A stretch of 28,271 bases of DNA from Auxenochlorella pyrenoidosa. Its lineage: Eukaryota > Chlorophyta > Trebouxiophyceae > Chlorellales > Chlorellaceae. The position numbers were made by a program, and so were the translations under genes. Under the pieces are notes generated by a model that was not told where the DNA came from, searched no databases, and saw only the letters and a program-made list of their open reading frames with translations. Positions within the stretch are counted from its first letter, which is position 1. Every line of letters starts with the position of its first letter. The stretch is from the NCBI GenBank assembly GCA_001430745.1, contig KQ482063.1, forward strand, positions 1,074,251 through 1,102,521. The letters are read 5' to 3'. Of this stretch, positions 11,301-20,118 are shown piece after piece.

Positions 11301-12765
11301 AGCTGGTTGGAGGGCAGCGCCAGAATCACCAGGCCGGGCATCTCCGCCCAGTTGTCTGGCAGCGTGCCATTGAGCAGGTTGTTGCCCAGCGAGCTGCAGC
11401 CAGGCGTGGTGTTGGCAGAGGGTGAGCTCGCAAACTGCTGTGTGTGGGACGGCCTTGCCACGCAGCCAGGCAAACAGGCAGCCGGGCAGGCAAGCTGGCG
11501 TGCGAGGGGCTTACGCGACGAGCAGGTTGGGCATGCTGCCGGCAAGGCCCCAGCTGGCGGGCAGGCTGCCGGTGATCCTGTTGTCGTTCAGATAGCTGCA
11601 GAAAGGATAGAAGAGCTGGCGCAGCGTTTGAAGTCGAGTGGCATGCGCACATTTTGCAAGTGCACAAGCAATCGGGTGGCAAGCCATGCCGAGCCCGGCC
11701 GGGACGCGGGCGAGCAGAAGGCTCGCTGTGCAAGCATTACACCAGCAGCACGGCAGCTTGCTCACAGGTTGCTCAAGCGCTGGCAGGCATCGGGGCTGCC
11801 CCACTCCACGGGCAGCGGGCCTGCAGCAAGTTGGGGGGCAGGCAGGAGGCTATCTCTTCGCGGCAGACACAGCTCCCAAGGGAGGCAGAACGCACCCGCA
11901 GGCTGGCATAGGCCAACACTCAGACACACACCAGCAGGAAGGGGAGGGGAGGGAGGGGGGAAGTGCGCTGTGCTGGCCGCCAGGCCTGGCGGCGGCTGCC
12001 TTACCCGACAGGGAGTGGTTGGCTAGCATGATCGAGGTGAGGGAGTCGATCTGGCAGAGCTCAGGCGCAAGACGCCCCTCGGCGCGCACGCCACAGAACC
12101 GCGGCTGCTGCTGGGAGCACGTGAGGTTGCTGCGGGGGCAGGAGGGCAGCGGCGGCATTGTGGTAGTGGTGGGTGCGCACTCTCTGGCTGACCGGCTGGG
12201 ACACAGCGGCTCGAGCAGCACAGGCAGCGCATGCGGGCCAGACGCAGCGGGAGGGGGCTGCGCGAAGGCAGGCAGCGGGTATACTGAACAACGCTGCCTG
12301 TCAAAAGCAGCAGACGCAGGGCGCTTGCAGGGAAACTTGTGGACAGATCTGCAGACATGGCATGCACACCCACGTATGCGCGCCCCCCCAGGGCTCACAG
12401 CGCAGAGACGTCGCCCGCGCCATTGCACTGGACGCCAGTCCACTGGCACACAGGCGTTGCCGTATCCCACCCCACCAGGCCGGCAGCCGTGCTGAAGGCT
12501 GCCCAGTTAGTGATGGCCGCTTTCTGTGCCAGCAGGCTCTCCTCTGCAGGTACCGGCACAGGGCCAGGTCGTTGGCTGGGCAGGGAGCAGGACACGGGCT
12601 GCAGGTGCTGTCTCGGCGGGAACGAGCCCGCCAGCCAGGCGCTGCCGCCCCGTCGGCTGCCTGCGGCATGCGCGGGCGGCAGCTGCAGCACGCACCCGAC
12701 TTTGTCTGCGCCTGGCACGCCGCAGCCAGGAGCAGCAGGAGCCCCACTCGATGCAGATACGCCAT
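5342..12765 (-). CDS. LRR receptor-like protein kinase (LRR ectodomain, one TM helix, Raf/TKL-like kinase)
   Basis: Predicted cell-surface receptor kinase of 1082 residues; the ligand is unknown. Exons (minus): 12765-12696, 12543-12399, 12129-12005, 11820-11766, 11595-11515, 11393-11241, 11111-11086, 10882-10802, 10629-10549, 10291-10187, 10062-10032, 9867-9810, 9588-9198, 9005-8180, 7996-7771, 7498-7468, 7289-7143, 6905-6808, 6630-6547, 6347-6314, 6137-5983, 5781-5624, 5429-5342. A signal peptide (1-20, Leu/Ala core) precedes an LRRNT-type cap with a VCQWTGVQC motif. Eight or nine LRRs of 27 residues follow (about 100-335), of the form G-T/P-LP..W. Next come a Pro-rich stalk, a hydrophobic helix at about 454-478 ending in RRKRAR, and a disordered Ser/Gly/Ala/Pro-rich linker of about 300 residues. 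The kinase (about 795-1082) has GGGSFGRV, VAVK (Lys822), HRDIKSPN (Asp932), DFN in place of DFG (950-952), WLAPEV (Glu979) and DPEERPTF. Catalysis is probable. Raf-like TKL versus RLK/Pelle placement is unresolved. Three introns use GC-AG ends. Confidence 0.9.
5430..5623 (-). other. GC-AG intron in the receptor kinase (intron 22)
   Basis: The donor reads ATGAG|GCGAGT and the acceptor CTGCAG|GGAGTG. Only this join keeps the frame and gives the standard kinase subdomain XI sequence RLMRECWLQDPEERPTF. The nearest GT, 5 nt downstream, does not keep the frame with this acceptor. Confidence 0.85.
7290..7467 (-). other. GC-AG intron in the receptor kinase (intron 16)
   Basis: The donor reads CCAG|GCAAGT and the acceptor CTGCAG|GCTTCC. 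It follows the 31-nt exon that carries the catalytic VAVK lysine. The join keeps phase 1. Confidence 0.85.
7699..7713. repeat. C15 homopolymer in a receptor-kinase intron
   Basis: An uninterrupted run of 15 C (G15 on the transcribed strand) lies in intron 15 of the kinase gene (7499-7770), about 58 nt inside the intron from the donor. Confidence 0.85.
7997..8179 (-). other. GC-AG intron in the receptor kinase (intron 14)
   Basis: The donor reads GAGCAG|GCAAGT and the acceptor CTGCAG|CCAGCC. The join keeps phase 2 and links the disordered juxtamembrane exon to the exon carrying the glycine loop. Confidence 0.8.
9323..9406. repeat. 45-bp coding tandem repeat in the receptor stalk
   Basis: Two copies of a 45-bp unit (9323-9367 and 9368-9406, the second incomplete) encode a 15-residue repeat around PDAASQPP-x-VEGP. 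It lies in the Pro-rich stalk between the LRRs and the membrane helix. It is in frame, so copy number would change stalk length. Confidence 0.85.
9637..9742. repeat. Imperfect 69-bp direct repeat in a receptor-kinase intron
   Basis: Two near-identical 37-bp segments begin at 9637 and 9706, each starting CGGGTTTGTCAGG and differing at a few positions. They lie inside intron 12 of the kinase gene (9589-9809) and have no coding role. Confidence 0.75.
10453..10548. repeat. 35-bp tandem duplication followed by a (CAGCG)n run in an intron
   Basis: A 35-bp unit starting GCCCAGCGCC is repeated at 10453-10487 and 10488-10522 with one visible mismatch. It runs into a pentanucleotide CAGCG repeat ending just inside the 5' splice site of receptor-kinase intron 9. 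Probably slippage-derived. Confidence 0.85.
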
Positions 12766-13753
12766 CGTGGACAGATGGCAAGGGGCCGCACAGCGGCCGA
12801 GCGCAAAGGTGCAGGCTGCGCAAGGCGGGAGAGAGGCGGGAGCAGTGGCGGTGCGGGTGCAGGCGAGCAGCCTGCGGGCGGCCGGGATGATGCCCCGACC
12901 AGCCCGCTCGATCACAATTTTCAAATCAGAGGGCACGGGGACGTGCGAAAAGCACGCTGGGTAATCAGCTTCTTCCTTGGCTGGCGCTGCTTCACGGCGC
13001 ACGAGGTTGGCCCAATTGGCATAAGCCAGGCTGTCAGGAAGGAGCTCACCTGCCAATGGGCAAGCGGGGCCGCTCCTGCTTTGGAAGCAAGCGCCGGGCA
13101 GGACGCGCGCCAGCGCTGCCAGAGCCCCGGGCCTTTTTGTGACCAGGCCCGATCTGTTTTCTGCTTCTGGAGGCCAGCTGCCTGGCGAGGCTTGCGAAAT
13201 CGATGCGTTTTTGAGGCCCTGCTGTGCGTGCTGAGGGAAAATGCGGTAGCGGCAGTATGAGCACTGGCCAGCAGTTGCCAACCCTGTCCTGTCATTGTCC
13301 CTGACAGCTGCTTGGGTTTGCACACACTGAAAGCGTTAACAGCATATCACTGTTTTTGGGCATGCAGTTGATGCGCACGCAAAGCAATGCAGGGTGCAGT
13401 GCGAGGCAGGAGGATCACATGCGCGATGGAGGGAGGGCATGGCGCACACGGGTGATGTCAATTGTTGAAAGAAGATGCTATGGGGACGTTTAAAAATGTA
13501 GCAAAGAACCACAGGACTAGATCACGTGAGGCCATGCCGCCCATGCACCCTCGTGTGGGAGCCCAGCTGCTGGCTGTCGGGCATCAGCATGAAAGGCGGC
13601 GGTTGAGGGTGAGGGCATGAGGCCCCGGGAGGTGCCAAACGCGCAGCTTCAAGTTGAGTAGAAATGGCGCACAGAGGCAGCCAAACGCTGCGGGAGCAGG
13701 AGCAGGGGCTGCCTGTAGAGCCGCTAGGCGCTCCCAAGCGCAGGGACGGCCCA
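12766..13753. promoter_or_regulatory. Intergenic region: receptor-kinase upstream region and ZIP 3' UTR
   Basis: The 988 bp between the ZIP stop codon and the receptor-kinase start codon hold the kinase promoter and 5' UTR and the ZIP 3' UTR. Base composition falls around 13320-13520 (AT-richer, with a TTTAAAAATG stretch near 13490). No RNA gene, TGTAA element or recognisable protein segment was found on either strand. Confidence 0.5.
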
Positions 13754-16750
13754 TCAAAGCGTGAACAGCACGAGTGAGAACGCGATGACTGCCATGCCAA
13801 CCAGCACACCTGCAGGGCGGGGCAGGGACAGGGCACTGACGTATGAACCCAGCGCGGCGCCAGGGCTTTGTGCGCACTGCAAGCCTGCACGCCCCTTATA
13901 ACAGCGCACGGTGCCAACGCATCTGCTTGCTGGCAAGCCATGCCGCGTGCAAGCCCCAGGTCTGCGGGAGAGAACCTAGTCGCCCAGGCAAGCACAGTCG
14001 GGCCACCCACTTGTGGAGGCGACTCGGTCTGTTGGGTCGAACCTGAAGGCAGACGGCAGCAGCTCCTTGACGCTGCACAGCGGGGGACCCAGAGCAGCAG
14101 TTCCTCAAGACTGGTGGATCCAGCAGCATTTGCGGAGAAGGCCGCCGACCGCAAGCACGGGCAGGCCCGACATGCCTGCCCTGCGATCCGGCGAGCACCG
14201 TGTGCAGCCGCAGCAAGCCCCCCCCACCCCCCCCCCACCCCCCCGCCCCGCGGGGCTCGCACAGTTGGGCCACCCTCTGGTGGCCCTGCCCCCCACCTGA
14301 CATACACCATCATGCCTGCCACAATGCCAAACACAATGGCGAAGGAGAGGGACGATTCGCGGTCCAGCACAAGGAGGCCCAGCAGGCCCCCCAGCGGCTC
14401 GGCCAGCCCAGTCAGGCTGCCCCACATGAAGCCCTGTGCACAGGAAAAAAAGTTTGTGCTGGGCAGCCCTAGTGTGGGGCAATGCTGGCAGATGCTGTCG
14501 ACATGCCTGTGCCCAGCCCCGTGCGCCACCGCCACAAGGCTCAACCGGGGGCAGGCAACCAGGCCGCTGCCAGGCTCGTGATGGCGGCTGCTGCACAACC
14601 ATGCAAAATGTCAAGCTGGGCCTGGCACTGCAGCACCTGGCTCTGTGCGCACCTTCCACTTGCTGCCGGTTGCATAGTAGATGGGCATGGCGACGCAGAT
14701 GCCCTGTGCATGCAGCCGTGGGTGGGCAGAGCCAGGGGGGGTGCCTGGTCAGCGCAGCAGAAGAGGTGTTGCAGAGCTGGCTGGCTGCATCCGCACTGTT
14801 AGATGCGTGCTTACGGCACGCCGTGGAGCGCACCATGTCTGCAGTCACCCTACAGGGCAGGCTGGCTGGCGGACTGCTCAGCAGCTGCTGCGCACCTCAG
14901 GGATGTTGTGAATGGCAATAGCCGCAGCAATGGTGGCGCCAACCTGTCACAGCAAGGGGAAGGAGGGCACAGGCATGCCAGCATGCGTAGGCCTGGGGCA
15001 TTTGGCATGGACACGGTAGGTGGTGGGGCCAAGGCGGCAGTGCCGGCCCCACGGCGCAAGGCGAGGAGGGGCGCCCTCCGGGCCCCACCTTAGTGTCGTT
15101 CAGCGCCCCCACAAAGCTGGCCAAGCCCTCTGGCAGGTTGTGCAGCGCAATGACGAGGGCGGTGAACATTCCTGCTTGGGGGCAAAATAGGCAGAGGGCC
15201 AGCTGTGCATGAGTGTGGAGAGCCAGCAGTGTTTGAGTGTGCGCATTGAGGTCCCGCTGTCTGTGAGAAGCATACTGGCGCGGGGAGCGTCGCCTGTGGG
15301 CTGCATCACACCGCTGCGCCAGCAGCAGCAGTATTGAAAGCCCTGTGGCCGTCTCACCGCTTCTGAGCGTGGCCTGCAGGAGATCGCTGGTGTGCTCGTC
15401 CCCCTGCAGCACTGCAACCAGCTCGGCGGGGGCCTGCGGCAAAGTGTGGGCACACTGCACTTGGTCAGGAGCGCAGCTGCCAGACTGCTGTGGCAGGGAG
15501 GGGTTAACGGCTGTTGGGAGCGCTCTTGGCCTGGACTGAGAAACAGGCCGGGGCTTACCGTGCCAGGTGCAATTGAGACTGAGTCTGCGATCTTTTTTTC
15601 GTTGCAGAAAGGTGCGTCCGCGGGGGCAGGGCCAACAGCGGCTGCGCCGTTGCCACTGTTGATGGGAAAATTGCGTAGGCTGGGGCTGACGCCGTAGCCA
15701 CCTGCCCTGCCTGTTTCCACATCGTCTGTCACAGCATCATGGCCGCGGCTGGGGCTGTGAACCTTGCCCTCCTGCAGCTCAATCCTGATGTCATGGGCTG
15801 CGCTGCACCCTTCCTCACCATCGCTCCAGGGTGCAGACTGCATCAGTTCTGCCTCGCTGTCACTGGCAGCGCAGTCGCTGCTTCCTGCCGTTCTGCCCGC
15901 TCGCTGCTGCTTCCGGCTGGCCGCCCAGTGCATCAGGGCGTGCACGGCAGCATCCAGCGCTGCCGTGATGAGGACACCGCCAAAGAAGCAGGCAAATGAG
16001 AGGCGGTAGGCAGCGTTTGCTGCACAGAACAGGACGGGAAGGCAAGCATCCAGGGGCGGAAGTTGGTCAGAGGCTCCTTTAGTGCAGGCTCCAAGAGGAG
16101 CAGTGCGCAGGAAGAGGCCGGCAGCTGCAGCGCTCACTGGAGAAGCCAGCATCCTGCCATGCGCCGTACGAGTTCACCATAAGGATTTCTGTGAACACGA
16201 CAAAGCTGCAGCGGGTGAGCAGGGGCAGGAAAGGGGAGGGGCGGGGTCAGCAGGCAGGCAGCTCAGGCGCAGGTGCAATCCAACTCACAAACCGGCTGCA
16301 GCAGTGTGAAGGGTAGTGGGCAGCAGGATCTGAGCGCATGCCACTCTCTTCTCCATGCCTCTACTCCCCGCTAACCCCCCCACCCTTGGTGCAGACAGGC
16401 TCACACCATCACGCCCGCTGCGAAGCCCAGAGAGGCGGCCACCACGCGGGGCGAGGCCAGGCTAACACAGAAGACGATGCCTGCGGCATGCAGAGCAGCA
16501 TTGCCGGGTTGGCGCCAGCGCGTTAGGGCACGCATACAAAAGTCAGGCATCGGTGCAGCCCATTTGGAGCCCATGCCTGGATCGCATGCATGCAGGGGGG
16601 AGAGCAAGCAGCGCGAGGAGGCATGCAGCACACTCATGTAGAGCAGCACCACAGGACCCCCGTGAGAAGCTCACATGCACCCAGGCAGCTTGCTGCTCCC
16701 GCGCCAATCACCAGGGCAAAGGCAAGGCCGACATCTCCAGATGCCACCAT
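13754..16750 (-). CDS. ZIP family metal transporter, ZupT-like
   Basis: Predicted membrane carrier for zinc and possibly other divalent metals into the cytosol, 397 residues. Exons (minus): 16750-16675, 16480-16405, 16205-16138, 16019-15559, 15433-15358, 15171-15089, 14943-14896, 14703-14653, 14433-14297, 14072-14011, 13809-13754; every junction is phase-consistent. The protein starts almost at its first helix (GLAFALVIGAGAA). It has SLGFAAGVMV in helix 2 and FFGGVLITAALDAAVHAL in helix 3. The two metal-site helices read ALHNLPEGLASF and AIHNIPEGICVAMPIYYATG. GLAEPLGGLLG, GIVAGMMVYVSVKELLP and a final helix ending LVLFTL follow. This order, including the ATGS...GLAEPLG block, resembles bacterial ZupT more than plant IRT-type ZIPs. 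A soluble loop of about 145 residues between helices 3 and 4, with scattered His, Asp and Glu, is the divergent part. Substrate and membrane cannot be told from the sequence. Confidence 0.92.
14218..14244. repeat. Interrupted poly-C tract in a ZIP intron
   Basis: C runs of 5-8, broken by single A residues, lie in intron 9 of the ZIP gene (14073-14296). Low-complexity sequence with G-quadruplex potential on the transcribed strand. Confidence 0.75.
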
Positions 16751-17594
16751 GGCCTGCTTGCAGGACCCCGTGGAAGGCAGCGAGGCAGTCTGGTGTGCTG
16801 CCTGCATTCAGGCAGCTGGCCCTCTCATATCCACCTCTCCTACAGCGATTATTTGCTTGCTTGTCCTGCGCAATACGCCGCATTCCGATCAATATGCCCT
16901 GGCCATTGACAGTGCCTTGGAAAATGCCCAATTGGTGCGTCACGCATGCACCTGGCAGCGCAGCAGGCGGCGCAGGCGCAGGGTTTCACAGAAGCCGGAG
17001 CAAAGGGGGCGGCGGGCCTCACAGCGACTTTTTGACTCCTAAAACGCCGCAAGGGCTCCGAGAGTTGTAGGCCGGTGCCCAGCAGGCTGCGCCCACCAAG
17101 GACCCACTGTCAAGCGCTGTGCCACTTGCCGCGGTGCACCCTTAGTCCAACTTCTTCGCTACCCTGATTCGATGTGCATGATTTATGTTCGGAGATGGTA
17201 CTCGTGCATGCTCGGGTCAGAGACGCAGGGGGCTACGTGAAAGCAGCGTGCGCGAGGCGTGCGCATTTCTTTTCCGCCTCTTACGTGTGGTACCAGCATG
17301 CTGCAGACGATGTTCACTGCGATATCCGCAAGCCGTACGCCACCTTGAACGGATGGTACACCGCTGCCCGCCAGCGCTGCTGCACGGGCAGCACAAGCCA
17401 GCTGCTGATTTGGAGGCAGTTGCCTTTGGCATGACTGTTGCAGCCGCTGGGGACGCTGTTTCAAACATGTCTTGCGTTCGCCACCCTATTGCATGCTGCA
17501 TCTTCCTGTCGTGCTCGAAAGTTGCATTGCCGCCGCTGCTTACAGGCCAGGCATGTGAAAAGAGCGTGCTGAATAGGACCAACACAGCCCATGC
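16751..17594. promoter_or_regulatory. Intergenic region: ZIP upstream region and RPAP3-like 3' UTR
   Basis: The 844 bp hold the ZIP promoter and 5' UTR and the 3' UTR of the RPAP3-like gene. Several open frames cross it on both strands, but none gave a recognisable domain and their composition is low-information. I treat it as non-coding, and no tRNA-like T-loop was seen. Confidence 0.5.
17540..17544 (-). terminator. TGTAA poly(A) signal of the RPAP3-like gene
   Basis: TTACA on the plus strand reads TGTAA on the minus strand, about 50 nt downstream of the RPAP3-like stop codon at 17595. TGTAA is the usual near-upstream poly(A) element of chlorophyte nuclear genes. It is the only clear example placed correctly behind a stop codon here. 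Confidence 0.6.
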
Positions 17595-19941
17595 TCACAG
17601 CTTCCATCGCTGTCGTGCCTCTGCCAGCTGCGCTGCCAGGTTGGCAACGCAGCCACTGCTGCTGCTCGCCACCTGTGCAGCAGCGCCGTCCCAGGCCTGC
17701 ACCAGCTCGGCCCGCTGCCGCTGCGGCACGCTGAGCAAGTTCAGGTCAAAGCGTGGGACACCGGGCAATGCCTGTAGAAGCGCTATCGTCGGCTCTGGAG
17801 CCTGCACCAGGCCGTGCTGCAGCAGGGCGCCCGCAGCAGCCGCCAGCAGCGCAGGCGTCAGTGCCTGCTTCAGCAGCGCCGGCAGGGCAGCTGGGGCCAA
17901 GGCGAGCAGGTATGCGGCCTGGCGGTGGGGGTCGCCCTTCAGCGCCCTCCAGCCCTTCTCAAACTCAACGCCTGCAAGGGAGGAGTGGTTGTACACAGAG
18001 CGTCAATTCCATTAGTTTGTGTCGTACGTGCCACAGCGCCAGTTGAGCCAGCACATGTCAGAGTCGATCAGAAGGGTGGCGGACAATGCGCGGCATTGCG
18101 AGGCAGGAATGCCATGCCAGGGTCAGTTCTCACCAGTGCGGGGCACTTTCAGGGGTGCTGGAGACACTGCTGCCCGAACTGCAGGCTCCGGGCCACCGGC
18201 TGCTGACAACGCTGCAGCTTCCGGCTTAGCAAGCGGCTCGGCTGCCAGCTGGGGCGCTGCAATCTGCTCCATCGCTGGCACGGCTGACGCAGCTGCAGGC
18301 GTGGCCTTGGCCTGAGATGCTGTTCCTGGCTGCTGCTTAACTCCATTCTGCTGCTGCTGCTGCTGCTCCTGTACCTCAGCTTGATGCAAGGCTTGCTGCG
18401 CTGGCTGGGCTGCAGCCTGTTGCTGCTGCTGCTGCTGCTGCTGTTCTTCTACTTGCCCGGGCTGCCCGTCTATCTGCCGGGCCGCTTGGTGTTCCAACTG
18501 GGTCTGTACAGGCAGCTCAAACACCTCTGCCGGCAGGTCTGGTATGGCTTCGTCGTCCTCATCCCCAGCTCTGCTGCCGCCGCTGCTGCTGCGCATTACT
18601 TGGATGGTGGCCATGGGCAGCGAAACCGCCGCCGGCGCTTGTGCTGCCCCATCGGCTGCCGCCGCCGCCAGCGGACCCTGCTGTTTGTCTGCTGCTGCGG
18701 CTGCGTGCTGCTGGCGCTGGACAGAGGAAACCTCTGTGATGAGGGCCTCTCCCTCGGGGCGTGTTGCAGTGGCCGCCGGCCCCACAGCAGGGGCTGCCGC
18801 CACCGCCAGCGGCAGCTGCTCAAAGCGGCTGGGGCCGGGCAGCCCCTCCTCTGCCAGCAGCTCGGCCGCCCACTGCTCCCGGTCTGCTGCCGCCTGCTTG
18901 TTGTTGGGCTCCAGCCGCAGCACCCCCTCGCAGTCCTCTATAGCGCCCAGCAGATTGCCCAGCCGCTGCCGAGCGACGGCCCTGCAGGCAGGGGAGGGGA
19001 GGCGCGGGGGCGTGTGGGTGGGCGGGGAGACTCGCCAACGGACCATTGCCGACTGGCCGTGAGTGGTCTCTCGAGGCTGAGCTGGCGGGCATCAGGAGGC
19101 GGCAGGCGCGGCGCACCCCACCCAAGCAGGCATGCGCGGGCTGCATTTGCGGCTCTGCTCGTGCACCGTCGAGCTCGTAATCATCCCACCTGCGCTGGTA
19201 CGCCTTGACATACAAGGGTTCCAGGGCCAGCGCTGCTGTGCAGTCCGCCTCGGCCTCTGCCAGCCTGCCCAGCTTGAGGCGCGCCATGGCCCGGTTGGCA
19301 TGCGCCAGGCAGCTGGGCGCCAGCTCCAGGCTGCGAGAGTAGCACGCCTCTGCCTGCTGCAAGCGGCCCGCCTTGAAGTGCGCGTTGCCGGCGTCCTTCC
19401 AGCCCTCGGCGCTGGTGGGTGCTGCGGCGCCGGGCGCCGGCACGCCCGCCGCGCCGGTGGATGCCACGGGCACCGTCACCCGAGCCGCAGGGATGTCCAC
19501 CGGCGCGCTGCTAGCGCCCCGAGTGCTACCGGGCGCTGCAGCACCGGCCGGCCGGGCTGGAGCACCGCTGCCGCCGTTGCTGGGGCTCGGTGCAGCTGTC
19601 GAGCCGTCCTCTGCCTCTGCCAGCGCGGCATCCACATCAAACTGATCCCACTTGGCTCGGTAGTGCTCATAGGTGTGTGCTGCCGGGTGGCGTGGCTCCC
19701 TGCTGCTGCTAGTGCCTGCAGAGCTGGGCCGTTGACTGCCGCCGCTTCCGGCAGGGTTGACTGGCGGCGGCGGCGGCGCCACTTGTGCCGCTCTCGCTGC
19801 CGCCGTGCCCTGCTGCCGGCTCTTGCTGGAGGCCTCCTTGGCCTTCATCTCCTTGCTCCAGCTGAACAGCTCCTTCATGTACTGATCCAGCTGCTCGGCG
19901 TCCATTCGGACCGCCGCTTGGGCGTCAAAGGCTGCAGACAT
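17595..19941 (-). CDS. RPAP3: RPAP3-like TPR co-chaperone
   Basis: Predicted cytosolic co-chaperone of the R2TP type, linking HSP90/HSP70 to assembly of RNA polymerase II, snoRNPs and PIKK kinases. Exons (minus): 19941-19190, 18981-18134, 17971-17595, giving 658 residues. The N-terminal motif LDQYMKELFSWSKEMKAKE and the later YRAKWDQFDVDAALAEAE match the conserved start of RPAP3 proteins and support the ATG at 19941. An in-frame ATG at 20010 would add 23 residues. TPRs span about 179-285 and keep the carboxylate-clamp residues for an EEVD tail: Lys and Asn in WKDAGN, Asn in HANRA, Lys and Arg in VKAYQRR. A long Ala/Gln-rich linker with two polyQ runs follows. The last exon (about 534-658, VEFEKGWRALKGD to the end) resembles the RPAP3 C-terminal domain that binds RUVBL helicases. 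SPAG1-like dynein assembly factors are a related alternative, but only one TPR array is present. Confidence 0.88.
18340..18450. repeat. CAG/CTG repeats encoding two polyglutamine runs
   Basis: Two clusters of CTG on the plus strand (about 18348-18368 and 18420-18445) are CAG codons on the minus strand. They give runs of about six and nine Gln in the linker of the RPAP3-like protein, separated by an Ala/Gln segment. Confidence 0.9.
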
Positions 19942-20118
19942 TGTTGGGGCAACGTGATCGGATGCATGCAGCAGCGGTGACCGACAGTTCTTGCTCGCTT
20001 TGCTTGGCATTCCGTAGCACGCCCGCAGCTCATCGAGATGGCAAGGGCGCTCAGCCGCTGTCTGTGGGGGTCACTAGACACTGCAAACTCATTTGACCAT
20101 CAGAGAGCGGCAGGATCA
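19942..20118. promoter_or_regulatory. Short bidirectional promoter between the RPAP3-like and PsbP-like genes
   Basis: The two start codons point away from each other across only 177 bp, or 96 bp if the PsbP-like gene starts at the upstream in-frame ATG at 20038. Both promoters and 5' UTRs must share this space or overlap the genes. No TATA box was recognised. Confidence 0.6.

Noticed and set aside
12766..13753. Possible tRNA or other structured RNA in the kinase-ZIP intergenic region
   Set aside because: No GTTCGA-type T-loop or cloverleaf pairing was found by eye on either strand.
17183..17585. Open frames of 90-120 codons on both strands between the ZIP and RPAP3-like genes
   Set aside because: No recognisable motif, no supporting splice structure, and they overlap the TGTAA signal and UTR of the RPAP3-like gene.
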